A stretch of 64,000 bases of DNA from Clostridium pasteurianum DSM 525 = ATCC 6013 (GCF_000807255.1 NZ_CP009268.1:1518384-1582383); one strand, 5' to 3'. Positions 26,938 to 41,043 are shown, counted from the first letter of the stretch. Notes: generated from the letters alone by a model not told the origin. Numbers and translations are program-made.

Positions 26938-28197
26938 ATGGAGATACTATCTATTGGAGAAAAAATTAAAAGAACTAGAATATATAAAGGATATACCCTA
27001 AAAGACATATGTGAGGAAAAAATATCCGTTTCCAAAATGAGCTGTATAGAAAATGGGAAAATAAAGCCAGAAGATTGGATTCTTGAATTAATATCTAACA
27101 AGCTTGGTATGGATATTGAATATTTGAAAAAAGATGTAAGAGAACAGTTAAAATTTAATTTGAATGAAGTTAAAGTCAATTATAATAAGACTAGTCAGGC
27201 AGAAATATTAAAATATAATTTAGATTATGCAGAAGAATATAAATACTATGATATAGCTTTTGAATTCATGCATATACTCTTTAGTTATTATTTAGAAATT
27301 AAAGATATTAAGTCTTGTCAAGATAATACAGCTAGGTATTATAAATTATGTAGAAATTCTGACAGTGAAAAAAATAAGCTTATATATTACATGGATATTG
27401 GAAAATATTTTTACGCTGGAAATGAATACTTTCAGGCTGCAAGTTATTACAATAATGTAAGAAAAACTTTGATGAAAAATGAAAGCAAAGATTATAATTT
27501 CCTTATTAGTGCCATTTATGAAGAGGCTAACTGTATTTTTATGATGGGACAATATGAAAATGCCTATGAAATTTTAAATAAGATTATAGACATAATAAAG
27601 TTTATTAATGATAGTTGTTATAAAGCTAAAATTTTTAATTTATTAGGCAGGCTATCCATTGGGATGAATAATGGAAAATTTAGAGAGTTTGAAAAAGAGT
27701 CTTATAAGCTAGTTGAAAATAATAGAGAACTTAAAGCTAAATTTATTTATAACTATGGTTGTGCTATGCTTAAAACTAATATGGATGAAAATGCCTATGA
27801 TTATATAAATGAAGCCATATCATTATATCCTGAAGAGGTTAATCGGGATTTTGTACATTTTATCCTAGATGTGATTAAAACTTTAATCCAAATAAATAAA
27901 ATTTCACAGGCTAAGGAATTATGTGACAAAATATTAAACTATTCAATAGATTTACATGAAGATGTATTTATTGAAAAATCCTATTACTTTAAAGCTCTTA
28001 TAATGCATATAGAAAACAATATTGAAATGAGTGAAATGTATATGAACCTATCTTTGGACATACTTATGAAGATAGGAGATAAAAACACAATTAAAGATAG
28101 GTACATGGAAATGGGTGTTTTATATTTTGAAATGAAGAATACTTCTGAATCATTAAAATACTTTAATTTAGCTTTAAATATGGATAAAAAAATATAG
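26938..28197 (+). CDS. XRE-type HTH regulator with TPR repeats (paralogue)
   Basis: 419 residues from the ATG at 26938 (AGGGTG 6 nt upstream); an in-frame GTG nine nt earlier is less likely. Same build as the gene before it: HTH in residues ~5-62 (IGEKIKRTRIYKGYTLKDI ... SKMSCIENGKIKPED), then TPR-like helices to the end (YFQAASYYNNVRKTL, ALKYFNLALN-type units). The two N-termini are nearly alike (MEILS[IL]GEKIK) while the TPR parts have diverged, as expected for duplicated regulators with different ligands. A terminator follows before clpB. Confidence 0.8.
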   Translation: MEILSIGEKIKRTRIYKGYTLKDICEEKISVSKMSCIENGKIKPEDWILELISNKLGMDIEYLKKDVREQLKFNLNEVKVNYNKTSQAEILKYNLDYAEEYKYYDIAFEFMHILFSYYLEIKDIKSCQDNTARYYKLCRNSDSEKNKLIYYMDIGKYFYAGNEYFQAASYYNNVRKTLMKNESKDYNFLISAIYEEANCIFMMGQYENAYEILNKIIDIIKFINDSCYKAKIFNLLGRLSIGMNNGKFREFEKESYKLVENNRELKAKFIYNYGCAMLKTNMDENAYDYINEAISLYPEEVNRDFVHFILDVIKTLIQINKISQAKELCDKILNYSIDLHEDVFIEKSYYFKALIMHIENNIEMSEMYMNLSLDILMKIGDKNTIKDRYMEMGVLYFEMKNTSESLKYFNLALNMDKKI

Positions 28198-28239
28198 TTT
28201 ATTTTAATACATATAATTATAAAATTTAATTATTATAAT

Positions 28240-28274
28240 AAAGACCATCTTTTTAATTAAGGTGGTCTTTTATT
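28240..28274 (+). terminator. Terminator after the regulator pair
   Basis: AAAGACCATC pairs with GGTGGTCTTT (one G-T) across an 11-nt loop, with a T-rich tail. Confidence 0.75.
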
Positions 28275-28393
28275 ATAAATATATAACCATAATTTTTATA
28301 AAAAGTAGTATAATATATTATATAGAATATATTAATTTTAGACATCTTTAGATGATCTATTTATTTTAAATTTTTACTAAGGAGATGAAAACT

Positions 28394-30988
28394 ATGAATA
28401 TAGAAAGGTTAACAACAAAGGTTAAGCAAGCTATAAATGATTCACAACTTGTAGCTGTAAGATTTAATCATCAGACTATTGACTCCATCCACCTTTTTAT
28501 GGCTTTAGTTTCTCAAGAGGATGGCCTTATTCCAAACATTTTTAGTAAAATGGGGGTAGATATTGAAACCCTTAAAAAGGATATAGAAAATGAATTGGAC
28601 AGAATGCCTAAAGTTTTAGGAGAATCAGCACAGAGTTCTTCTGTTTATGCAAGTAGAAGATTTGAAGAGATTTTTATAAAAGCTGAAAAGATATCTAAGG
28701 ATTTTAAGGATTCGTATATAAGTTCAGAACATGTTATGATTGCATTGATGGAGCTGGATAAAAACGATATTGTAGTTAATATATTAAAAAGAAATAATAT
28801 AGATAAGAAGGAATTTTTAAAAACTTTAGCTGAAATAAGGGGAAATCAGAGAGTTGATACAGAAGACCCTGAGGGAACCTATGATGCTCTTTCAAAATAT
28901 GGCAGAAATTTAGTTGAGGATGCAAAAAAGCATAAACTAGATCCTGTTATAGGCAGAGATGAAGAAATAAGAAGAGTCGTAAGAATACTTTCCAGAAGAA
29001 CAAAAAATAATCCGGTTTTAATTGGAGAACCCGGGGTTGGAAAGACTGCTATAGTAGAAGGACTAGCAGAGAGAATTGTAAGAGGAGACATACCAGATGG
29101 ATTAAAAAATAAGATTATTTTTTCATTGGATATGGGTGCTCTTATTGCTGGTGCAAAATATAGAGGTGAATTTGAAGAGAGACTTAAAGCAGTATTAAAG
29201 GAAGTTCAAAATAGTGAAGGGAAGATAATATTATTCATAGATGAAATACACACTATAGTAGGAGCGGGAAAGACAGAGGGGGCAATGGATGCTGGAAATC
29301 TTATAAAACCACTTCTTGCAAGAGGAGAACTTCATTGTATTGGTGCTACTACTTTTGATGAATATAGAAAATATATAGAAAAAGATAAAGCTTTGGAAAG
29401 AAGATTTCAACCAGTTATAGTTGAAGAGCCTACGGTGGAAGATTCTATTTCCATCCTTAGAGGATTGAAGGAAAGGTTTGAGATACATCACGGAGTGAGA
29501 ATACATGATTCAGCTATTATAGCTGCAGCAAAGCTCTCAGACAGATATATTACAGATAGGTATTTGCCAGATAAGGCAATTGATCTTATAGATGAAGCAG
29601 GGGCTATGATAAGAACGGAAATAGATAGTATGCCCACAGAAATGGATATGTTAAAGAGAAAAATATTCCAATTGGAAATTGAAAAAGAAGCACTGTCAAA
29701 GGAGAAGGATAGAGCTACAGAAGAAAGACTTAAGTCTTTAGAAGAAGAATTAAGCAATCTTAAAGAAAAAGATAAGGAAATGACCTCAAAGTATGAAAAA
29801 GAAAAGGGTCAGATAACAGAAGTTAAAGAATTAAAAACCAAGCTTGATGAAGTAAGAGGTCAAATAGAAAAGGCTGAAAGAGAATACGATTTGAATAGAG
29901 CAGCTGAATTAAAATATGGAATGGTACCACAGCTTGAAAAAGAGATAAATGAAAAGGAACAGCTGATTAAAGAAAAGACAGAAAATGCACTCTTAAAAGA
30001 AGAAGTTACAGAAGAAGAAATATCACAAATTATATCAAAATGGACGGGAATACCTGTTTCAAGACTTGTAGAAGGAGAGAGGCAGAAACTTTTAAAGCTG
30101 GAAGATGAGTTGAGAAAGAGGGTAATAGGTCAAGATGAAGCAATAAAGTCAGTGTCTAATGCTGTAATAAGAGCAAGAGCTGGACTTAAAGATATAAAGA
30201 GACCTATAGGATCCTTTATATTCCTTGGACCAACGGGAGTAGGTAAAACAGAGCTGGCAAAGACTCTTTCAAGAACTCTATTCGATACAGAGGAAAATAT
30301 AATAAGAATAGATATGTCAGAGTACATGGAAAAATATTCTGTATCAAGATTAATAGGAGCACCTCCTGGATATGTAGGTTATGAAGAAGGTGGACAGCTG
30401 ACAGAAGCAGTGAGAAGGAAACCATATAGTGTTATTTTGTTTGATGAGATAGAAAAAGCCCATGATGATGTATTCAATATATTTTTACAGATATTAGATG
30501 ATGGAAGGCTTACAGATAATAAGGGTAAAACTGTAGATTTTAAGAATTGTATTATAATCATGACATCAAATATAGGCAGCAGTCATCTTCTATCAAATAC
30601 CAGTGAAAGCGGTATAGATGAAAATATAAGAAAATATGTAATGGATGAGATGAAGGCAAGGTTTAAACCAGAGTTCCTCAACAGATTAGATGATATAATA
30701 ATGTTTAAACCTCTGACAACTAGTGAAATAACAAAAATTATAGATATATTTATCGAGGACATAAGAAAGAGACTTAATGAGAAGAATATTAAACTTCACA
30801 TTACAGATGAAGCAGAAAAACTTATGGCAAGAGAAGGATATGATCCTGTATATGGAGCTAGACCTTTAAAGAGATATATTGAGAATACTCTGGAAACGGA
30901 AATAGCAAGAAAAATTATTGCAGGACAAATTTATGATGGAACTACAGTAAAGGTAGATGCTAGAGGAGATAATATAGTAATTGAATAA
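28394..30988 (+). CDS. clpB: Chaperone ClpB
   Basis: 864 residues from the ATG at 28394, with AAGGAG 8-10 nt upstream; the ATG at 28385 overlaps that RBS. The order is Clp N-domain (1-145), AAA+ module 1 with GEPGVGKTA and FIDEIHT, a long middle coiled coil (about 395-520, rich in Lys/Glu) that identifies ClpB rather than ClpC, AAA+ module 2 with [11 protein letters not shown] and [10 protein letters not shown], and the C-terminal D2 small domain. It is a hexameric disaggregase that works with DnaK. No CIRCE or CtsR box was recognised upstream. An imperfect dyad (AGACATC/GATGATCT near 28340) is the only element seen. Confidence 0.94.
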   Translation: MNIERLTTKVKQAINDSQLVAVRFNHQTIDSIHLFMALVSQEDGLIPNIFSKMGVDIETLKKDIENELDRMPKVLGESAQSSSVYASRRFEEIFIKAEKISKDFKDSYISSEHVMIALMELDKNDIVVNILKRNNIDKKEFLKTLAEIRGNQRVDTEDPEGTYDALSKYGRNLVEDAKKHKLDPVIGRDEEIRRVVRILSRRTKNNPVLIGEPGVGKTAIVEGLAERIVRGDIPDGLKNKIIFSLDMGALIAGAKYRGEFEERLKAVLKEVQNSEGKIILFIDEIHTIVGAGKTEGAMDAGNLIKPLLARGELHCIGATTFDEYRKYIEKDKALERRFQPVIVEEPTVEDSISILRGLKERFEIHHGVRIHDSAIIAAAKLSDRYITDRYLPDKAIDLIDEAGAMIRTEIDSMPTEMDMLKRKIFQLEIEKEALSKEKDRATEERLKSLEEELSNLKEKDKEMTSKYEKEKGQITEVKELKTKLDEVRGQIEKAEREYDLNRAAELKYGMVPQLEKEINEKEQLIKEKTENALLKEEVTEEEISQIISKWTGIPVSRLVEGERQKLLKLEDELRKRVIGQDEAIKSVSNAVIRARAGLKDIKRPIGSFIFLGPTGVGKTELAKTLSRTLFDTEENIIRIDMSEYMEKYSVSRLIGAPPGYVGYEEGGQLTEAVRRKPYSVILFDEIEKAHDDVFNIFLQILDDGRLTDNKGKTVDFKNCIIIMTSNIGSSHLLSNTSESGIDENIRKYVMDEMKARFKPEFLNRLDDIIMFKPLTTSEITKIIDIFIEDIRKRLNEKNIKLHITDEAEKLMAREGYDPVYGARPLKRYIENTLETEIARKIIAGQIYDGTTVKVDARGDNIVIE

Positions 30989-31030
30989 GTGAGTATTGGT
31001 TTTCATAGATAAAGAAGAGGAAATAAGAAT

Positions 31031-31090
31031 CAAAGTATAAAGTTCAAAGAACAAATAACTAAATCTGTTCTTTGAACTTTATTTTTGAGC
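31031..31090 (+). repeat. Palindromic repeat, terminator after clpB
   Basis: AAAGTTCAAAGAACA (31039-31053) pairs perfectly with TGTTCTTTGAACTTT (31066-31080), then ATTTTTGAGCTTTTTT. The left arm is the same AAAGTTCAAAGAACAAATA string found in the elements at 21.5, 43.1 and 55.7 kb. It probably works as the clpB terminator. Confidence 0.75.
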
Positions 31091-31112
31091 TTTTTTAAAT
31101 CTCCACTGTCAA

Positions 31113-31850
31113 CTAAGAATTATTTGAATTACCTGTCTCTCTTTTTATAATAAATTCTTTTGCTTCCAATTCCAAATCATTATTTATAGGTTCAAGGGAA
31201 ACTTCTCCATATTTTAGGCCTAAGGCAGTTTTTATTAATCTATCTGCAAGCTCTGGATTTTTGGATAAGAGAGAACCGTGGAAATATGTTCCATAGGTGT
31301 TTTTATATATACAACCTTCATATCCGTCAGAACCATTATTACCATAACCCTTTATAACTTTTCCAAGAGGTTTTAAATCATTTATATATGTTCTTCCGGA
31401 ATGATTTTCAAAACCTACATATATTTCACCAGTATCCTCATTCTTTATTACTGTATTACCTATAAACCTAGTATTACCACCATCTGTATATATATCAAGA
31501 ATGCCAAGGCCATCTAATTTGTCACCTTCTGGAGTAGTATAATATTTACCAAGTAGTTGATAGCCGCCGCAAATAGATAAAAATACCTTGCCACTGTTTA
31601 TGTATTTAGATATACCTTCCTTTTTTGTATTAATCAAGTCACTGGATACTATAGATTGTTCATAATCCTGACCGCCTCCAAAGAAAACTATATCGTAATC
31701 CTCAGGATTAAAATCATCTTTTAAAGATATATTAAATACATTTACCTGTATATTTCTTTGTTCAGCTCTATATTTTAGGATCAATATATTTCCTATATCG
31801 CCATATACATTTAATAAATCAGGATACAAATGACAAATATTTAATTCCAT
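31113..31850 (-). CDS. gatD: Lipid II isoglutaminyl synthase, glutaminase subunit GatD
   Basis: A 245-residue class I glutamine amidotransferase (CobB/CobQ-like). It releases ammonia from glutamine for MurT, which amidates D-iGlu of lipid II to D-iGln. Nucleophile C94 lies in LSICGGYQLLG, H191 in YFHGSLLSKNP, and FFGGGQDYEQ near residue 57 is typical of GatD. It is downstream of murT in the same operon, as in most Firmicutes, but an 85-bp palindromic element separates them. RBS is GGTGGTG. Confidence 0.92.
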   Translation of the reverse strand: MELNICHLYPDLLNVYGDIGNILILKYRAEQRNIQVNVFNISLKDDFNPEDYDIVFFGGGQDYEQSIVSSDLINTKKEGISKYINSGKVFLSICGGYQLLGKYYTTPEGDKLDGLGILDIYTDGGNTRFIGNTVIKNEDTGEIYVGFENHSGRTYINDLKPLGKVIKGYGNNGSDGYEGCIYKNTYGTYFHGSLLSKNPELADRLIKTALGLKYGEVSLEPINNDLELEAKEFIIKRETGNSNNS

Positions 31851-31883
31851 AGAATTTCACCACCATATAATATTTATTTTCAC

Positions 31884-31968
31884 TTGACTAACTTGGCTTA
31901 AGACTCACACTTATTCAAGTGGGAGTTCGACGCCCAAGTAAGCCATGCATTTGCAGTTCTAAAATTCA
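31884..31968 (-). repeat. Palindromic intergenic repeat, family B, copy 1
   Basis: Read on the minus strand it begins TGAATTTTAGAACTGCAAAT, continues GGCTTACTTGGGCG ... CTCCCACTT, and ends GCCAAGTTAGTCA. Its two halves are inverted (TGGCTTACTTGG with CCAAGTTAGTCA), so it folds into one long hairpin. It fills the gap between murT and gatD and begins right after the murT stop codon. A longer second copy lies in the opposite orientation at 34768-34907. Confidence 0.75.
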
Positions 31969-33333
31969 TTACCACAATTTTTTAATTATGCCCTTATTAT
32001 TGAGGAATTTTCTAAAATCGATCATGGCTGTATAAGTAGCTAGTACATATACTATATCGCCTTCACATTTCTCTATAGTTTTTAATATTTTTTCGTTACT
32101 TTCGCCTATAATAAACCTATTATCATCAATACCTGAAACCTTTAAACGGACTGCTATATCATATAATCTGGTTCCGCCCACTATAGTATTTTTAATATTT
32201 AGTTCTTTTAGAATTTCAAAATTTACATCCCAAATCCATGATACATCACGACCATCTGCATAATTATCATTTAAAAGCATACAAATATTTATAGCTCTAT
32301 TGTCTAAAGAGACTGTATTTAATGCCTGGTCATAGCCAGCTGGATTCTTTACTAATATTATTTTTAATTCTTTTCCATTAATATTTATAGATTCCTGTCT
32401 TCCAAAACTGCTTTCAATATTTTCAAGACAATCAGCTATTACTGAGTTTTCAATTTCAAGAAGTTTAGCTGTAGAAAGTGAACAGAGTCCATTATATATA
32501 TTATAAATACCTGGTTGATTTATATAGTAATCTGAATCATTTATAGATACAAGGGAGCCCGAAGAAGAGAGTTCCTTTATTTCATCTACGTGATATTGAA
32601 GCTCTGGTCTTTTGTATCCACAATTGTCACAATAAAATTTCCCAAGATGGTTATATGTAATAAATTCATAAGAATAGGCATGTTTACACTTTTTGCAGAA
32701 TTTAGCATCAGCATTTATGTCTACTTTTTTATTGTTATTTAAAGATGAATTAAATCCATAATAAATTATTTTATTTGGAATATTCAAATCACCTAGCAAT
32801 GATTCATCACCATTTAATACTAAATCAGCTTCAGGAACTTTTTTTATTCCATCCATTATTTTATTTAAAGTAGTATAAACCTCACCATATCTATCAAGCT
32901 GATCTCTAAATAAATTTGTAACTATTATAATTTCTGGAATAACGTATTCGGTTATAAGTTTTACATTGGCTTCATCTACTTCTATGACAGCATAGCTGTT
33001 TTCCTTAAATTTTGTAAAACTAAAATTATCTATAAAACAAGAGGTTATACCGGATTTTAAATTAGCTCCTGTATTATTGGTAATTACTTTTTTATTACTT
33101 TTTCTTATCATATTATAAATCATATTAGTTGTAGTAGTTTTTCCGTTAGTACCTGTTATTAGTATTACGTTATAGTTTTTTGTAATTGTTTTTAAAATGT
33201 CTTTGTCTAGTTTTAAAGCAATTTTCCCGGGAAAATTTGTACCACCTTTAAATAACTTTTTAGATAATTTAATAATTAGTTTTGAAATTATAATACTAAA
33301 GAATGAATTAATTTTAATTTTAAACACCTCCAT
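31969..33333 (-). CDS. murT: Lipid II isoglutaminyl synthase, ligase subunit MurT
   Basis: A Mur-ligase-like ATPase of about 454 residues. ITGTNGKTTTTNMIY is the P-loop, VIEVDEANVK the metal/Walker B region, and VTNLFRDQLDRYGE the central motif. A four-cysteine zinc ribbon (CKKCKHAYSYEF ... CDNCGYKRP, residues ~215-245) interrupts the central domain, as is typical of MurT. It works with GatD on D-glutamate of lipid II. The start is uncertain: the frame is open to 33363 (TTG), the ATG at 33333 has no RBS, and the best RBS (GGAGGTG) lies just after that ATG and points to an ATT about seven nt beyond it. Confidence 0.9.
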   Translation of the reverse strand: MEVFKIKINSFFSIIISKLIIKLSKKLFKGGTNFPGKIALKLDKDILKTITKNYNVILITGTNGKTTTTNMIYNMIRKSNKKVITNNTGANLKSGITSCFIDNFSFTKFKENSYAVIEVDEANVKLITEYVIPEIIIVTNLFRDQLDRYGEVYTTLNKIMDGIKKVPEADLVLNGDESLLGDLNIPNKIIYYGFNSSLNNNKKVDINADAKFCKKCKHAYSYEFITYNHLGKFYCDNCGYKRPELQYHVDEIKELSSSGSLVSINDSDYYINQPGIYNIYNGLCSLSTAKLLEIENSVIADCLENIESSFGRQESININGKELKIILVKNPAGYDQALNTVSLDNRAINICMLLNDNYADGRDVSWIWDVNFEILKELNIKNTIVGGTRLYDIAVRLKVSGIDDNRFIIGESNEKILKTIEKCEGDIVYVLATYTAMIDFRKFLNNKGIIKKLW

Positions 33334-33433
33334 AAAATAAAATTCTATAATATATTTGTCCAATGACTTTCATTGATAGAATTCCCATATTATATCAATG
33401 TGGGAAGTAACAGTTGATACGTCTCTGGATAAC

Positions 33434-33482
33434 GATTTCTAAGTTTAAGATTGAAAAAAATTTCATATTAAACTTAGAAATC
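33434..33482. promoter_or_regulatory. Large hairpin in the murT-manA divergent region
   Basis: A perfect 15-bp inverted repeat (GATTTCTAAGTTTAA, arms 33434-33448 and 33468-33482) with a loop that can pair GAAA/TTTC. It lies about 100 bp upstream of murT and could be part of its leader or an operator. The rest of the 377-bp divergent gap is AT-rich without other clear signals. Confidence 0.5.
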
Positions 33483-33740
33483 TATTTATAATTATTTCAT
33501 AAAATTTGATTAGTAAACAGCAATTAATAATTATCATTGCTTATAGTATCACAATTCAATTAGCTTTACAAATTAAAGATGATCAAAGGGAGAATGTAAG
33601 AATTGCTTTAGTACAACTACGTTGAAAATTTGCATGTTTAGAGGTAATATGTAATTAATATTATTAATTTTAGAAAAGTTTATGGAATTTTTACTATTTG
33701 TGCAACAGAAGTTAATATTAGATTATTTTAGGAGGTCACT

Positions 33741-34718
33741 ATGTATCCATTAAAATTTGAAAATTTGTACTATGAAAAAATTTGGGGTGGAAGAGATCTG
33801 AAAAAATTTAGAGACAATTTGCCAGAGGGTAATATAGGGGAAAGCTGGGATATAGCTTGTCATGAGCATGGAATGAGTATAGTATCCAATGGAAAATATA
33901 AAAATTTAACTTTGGGGAAATTAATAGAGTTAGAGGGAGAAAAAATATTAGGAGATAAAATAGATAAAAATAAATTTCCACTTTTAATTAAATTAATAAA
34001 TGCCAAAGATAAATTATCTGTACAAGTTCATCCGGATGATAAATATGCTAGAAGAGTTGAGGGTGAACTTGGCAAAACAGAAATTTGGTATGTAGTAGAA
34101 GCTTTTGAGGGAGCTAATTTAGTAGTAGGAACTAAAGATTGTACCCAAGAACAGTTTAAAAGTGCCATAAGCAATGGAGATTTTGATAAATACCTAAATA
34201 AAGTAAATGTAAAAAAAGGGGAGGTCTATTTTGTTAAAAGTGGGCTGGTTCATGCCATAGGTCAGGGGGTAATAATAGCTGAAATTCAGCAAAATAGTGA
34301 TACTACTTACAGGGTGTATGATTATAATAGAGGAAGAGAATTGCATATTGATAAGGCTATGGATGTAATTAATTTTACTCTCACAGGAGAAAAAAGCAGA
34401 GGATTGAAAGTAGAAAATGAGAATTATAATAAAATTTTCTATTCTCTTTGCGATAAGTTTTCTTTAGAACTCTATGAAATTAAATGTGAACTTAAAGAGG
34501 AAAGTGATAGAAAAAGATTTTATATCTTTACCTGTGTTGAAGGTGAAGGTAAAATATATTTTAATGAGGGAGAGGAGACAATAACCTGTGGAGAGAGTAT
34601 ACTTATCCCTGCCTATATGGGAAGCTATAAAATTAAAGGTAAACTTAAAATTTTAAAATCTTATGTACCAGATGTGGAAAAAGTTGAAAAAGAAATAATT
34701 CATTTTATAGAGAGATAG
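33741..34718 (+). CDS. manA: Mannose-6-phosphate isomerase, class I
   Basis: 325 residues with the class I PMI cupin fold. It interconverts mannose 6-phosphate and fructose 6-phosphate. YEKIWGGRDL at the start, GESWDIACHE, the zinc-binding SVQVHPDD and GKTEIWYV, and GLVHAIGQGV (zinc histidine) with EIQQNSDTTYRVYDYNR are all present. Length is that of the short Firmicutes form. RBS is AGGAGGT. It is divergent from murT, and a terminator and palindromic element follow. Confidence 0.93.
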   Translation: MYPLKFENLYYEKIWGGRDLKKFRDNLPEGNIGESWDIACHEHGMSIVSNGKYKNLTLGKLIELEGEKILGDKIDKNKFPLLIKLINAKDKLSVQVHPDDKYARRVEGELGKTEIWYVVEAFEGANLVVGTKDCTQEQFKSAISNGDFDKYLNKVNVKKGEVYFVKSGLVHAIGQGVIIAEIQQNSDTTYRVYDYNRGRELHIDKAMDVINFTLTGEKSRGLKVENENYNKIFYSLCDKFSLELYEIKCELKEESDRKRFYIFTCVEGEGKIYFNEGEETITCGESILIPAYMGSYKIKGKLKILKSYVPDVEKVEKEIIHFIER

Positions 34719-34739
34719 ACTTATTGAAGCAAGTTCTTA

Positions 34740-34775
34740 ATTCAGGTGGGGATTCTTTTACCCCATCTGAATTTT
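34740..34775 (+). terminator. Terminator of manA
   Basis: A 12-bp stem (ATTCAGGTGGGG with CCCCATCTGAAT, one G-T) followed by TTTTAG. Its right arm is also the left edge of repeat family B copy 2. Confidence 0.75.
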
Positions 34776-34907
34776 AGAACTGCAAATGCATGGCTTACTT
34801 GGCGTTGAACTCCCACTTGAAGAAAAGCAGACAAAACAAAATTTATTTTGTATTTGGTATGAATCGCTGTACAGAGTGCGTGGGAGACTTACGCCAAGTT
34901 AGTCAGG
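34768..34907 (+). repeat. Palindromic intergenic repeat, family B, copy 2
   Basis: Shares with copy 1 the edge TGAATTTTAGAACTGCAAAT, the segment ATGGCTTACTTGG, GAACTCCCACTTGAA and the end GCCAAGTTAGTCA. The halves pair: TTGGCGT with ACGCCAA and CTCCCAC with GTGGGAG. The middle holds about 55 bp more than copy 1. The 319-bp gap before the next gene also contains the terminator at 34928. Confidence 0.75.
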
Positions 34908-34927
34908 TTAAATTATATAATTGAACT

Positions 34928-34957
34928 AACCTGTGAAAATAAATTCACAGGTTTTTA
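34928..34957 (+). terminator. Intrinsic terminator
   Basis: AACCTGTGAA pairs with TTCACAGGTT (6-nt loop), followed by TTTAT. Confidence 0.8.
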
Positions 34958-35037
34958 TACTTTTCAAAGAATATATTTTTGAAATAATGAAATAATACTT
35001 TTATATACTTTTATATACTTTTTATAGGAGAGATAGA

Positions 35038-35520
35038 ATGAACATTAATAATGAAGTTAAAAATACTACAAGTATGGATATAGAGTATAAAATTGAAAAA
35101 CTTATATATGAAGGTAAATGGGTAAAAAATGATATTGGAATGGGAAGAATTCAATGTGTGAAACTTGTAAAAGACTCTAAGGAATTATTAGTTATAATAG
35201 TATCTAACACCTTAAATACTCCTGTATCCTGCAGAGTAGAAAAAATTATCATAGTAAATGGAGAAATAATAGTATTTTATGATGGTGAATATATGCAAAG
35301 AGTTGAAAAAGAAGAAAAAGATATATACAAAGGCATTTTAAATGAAAGGGAATGGAATATTATTTTTAAAGATGATCCAGTGAAGAAATTATATGAAAAT
35401 AATATGATAAGTAATGAAAAAGGATTTTATATAGAAATGCATGAAACTCTAGAAAAATATATGGAAAATGGATATGATACAGAAGCTAGTAAGTTTATTT
35501 GCAAAAAATACAATATATAA
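35038..35520 (+). CDS. Hypothetical protein, 160 residues
   Basis: I do not recognise a family. RBS AGGAGAGA is well placed and the codon use fits the neighbours, so the gene is probably real. The protein is soluble, acidic-basic mixed, with a beta-rich middle (LLVIIVSNTLNTPVSCRVEKIII, about residues 57-79 in part) and helical ends. No signal peptide, membrane segment or metal motif was seen. It stands alone between manA and the rRNA operon. Confidence 0.6.
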   Translation: MNINNEVKNTTSMDIEYKIEKLIYEGKWVKNDIGMGRIQCVKLVKDSKELLVIIVSNTLNTPVSCRVEKIIIVNGEIIVFYDGEYMQRVEKEEKDIYKGILNEREWNIIFKDDPVKKLYENNMISNEKGFYIEMHETLEKYMENGYDTEASKFICKKYNI

Positions 35521-35751
35521 ATTTAAGTTATTACCATAAAAATTATATTCAGTTATATATACAATTAGCCAAGCGTATCAATATATGAAATATTAAGTAA
35601 AATAAATAAATTTAAAGCTATTTAAATTTATTTATATTTAAAAGACAATAGTATATTTATAAAATATTTTAATTTTGGTAAAATAGTCTTTGTCGTTTCA
35701 AGTTATAATATAGTCAATATGAAAATTAAATTTTAATATTGAAATAAATTG

Positions 35752-35780
35752 TTGACAATATTAAATAATGATGATAAGAT
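35752..35780 (+). promoter_or_regulatory. rrn promoter P1
   Basis: TTGACA and TAAGAT separated by 17 bp, about 240 bp upstream of 16S. The DNA just upstream (35640-35750) is AT-rich, as for UP elements. The region from 35521 holds no gene. Confidence 0.75.
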
Positions 35781-35836
35781 AGTCAATGTTGCTTGAACAA
35801 AAGTAAAAAAACAATAACTTTAAATAAAAAAAGTTG

Positions 35837-35865
35837 TTGACAAGTAATAAAAGAAATGATAAACT
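35837..35865 (+). promoter_or_regulatory. rrn promoter P2
   Basis: TTGACA and TAAACT separated by 17 bp, 85 bp after P1, giving a tandem promoter arrangement common in clostridial rrn operons. A small CTGTCA/TGACAG dyad follows at 35873-35886. Confidence 0.75.
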
Positions 35866-35890
35866 ATAAAAGCTGTCAAATGACAGTGAT

Positions 35891-35910
35891 TGATCTTTGA
35901 AAATTAAACA
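35891..35910 (+). promoter_or_regulatory. rrn leader antitermination-type box
   Basis: GATCTTTGAAAATTAAAC lies in the 16S leader. A related copy (ACTTTGAAAATTGCATAGAG, about 37621-37640) precedes 23S. This is the boxA-like leader sequence usual in clostridial rRNA operons. Confidence 0.55.
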
Positions 35911-36020
35911 GAGTATAAGAATAGTAAGTAAACCAGCAATTCTTTAGATTTTAAGAAATTAAAATTGAGAGTAACAAACTCTTCATTGAGAAGAGAAGCG
36001 ATGAGCTAACATCAAACTTA

Positions 36021-37535
<1,515 letters not shown>

Positions 37536-37753
37536 TAATTGCAGCAGGATAACTGTTGTATACATTGGTTTCTTACTCTTGTCTCTGTTTAATTTTGAGA
37601 GATCAATTCTCTTAAAATGTACTTTGAAAATTGCATAGAGAAACAAAGTAAAGTAAAAAATAATCCTTTGTATAATATGGTTTTAATCGAAAGATTGAAA
37701 TTAAACAAATAAAGACTAAACTCTAAAAGGGCTAACGCCTAAAAGAGTAACAA

Positions 37754-40651
<2,898 letters not shown>

Positions 40652-40824
40652 AAATAAAATGAAGAAATAAAATTACTTTACCAGTTACTATGCAATTTTG
40701 AGAGTACAATTTTTTAGTTAAAAATTAAGAGTTAAGAATTTAGGAAAAAACTCCTAAGGAGTTTTAAAAGATTAAATTAAAGGAATTCCATAGGAATTTC
40801 ATCAATAACTCTCAACTTAATATA
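40652..40824 (+). repeat. 23S-5S spacer with palindromic AT-rich repeat
   Basis: The spacer of about 170 bp contains AGTTAAAAATTAAGAGTTAAG (40718 on) and ends near AATAACTCTCAACTTAA; the two edges are roughly inverted. Inside are AACTCCTAAGGAGTT and GGAATTCCATAGGAATTTC. The AGTTAAGAGTT vocabulary is the same as in the element at 21.5-22.3 kb. Confidence 0.6.
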
Positions 40825-40941
40825 TCCAGTGTCTATGACTTAGAGGTAACACTCCTTCCCATTCCGAACAGGCAGGTTAAGCTCTAATGTGCTGATGGTA
40901 CTGCAGGGGAAGCCCTGTGGAAGAGTAGGTCGACGCTGGGT
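40825..40941 (+). rRNA. rrf: 5S ribosomal RNA
   Basis: About 117 nt. The ends pair (CCAGTGTC with GACGCTGG) and the core CCCATTCCGAACAGG and GGTTAAGCTC are typical of 5S. It is the third gene of the operon. Confidence 0.93.
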
Positions 40942-40949
40942 CACAATGA

Positions 40950-41024
40950 TCCGCGATAGCTCAACGGTGGAGCACTCGGCTGTTAACCGATAGGTTGAAG
41001 GTTCGAATCCTTTTCGCGGAGCCA
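40950..41024 (+). tRNA. tRNA-Asn (GTT)
   Basis: 75 nt including an encoded CCA. The acceptor stem is TCCGCGA/TCGCGGA, the anticodon loop CTGTTAA gives anticodon GTT, and the T-loop is TTCGAAT. It lies eight nt after 5S and is part of the rrn transcript. Confidence 0.96.
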
Positions 41025-41043
41025 TTTTATTTTTTGAATACAA

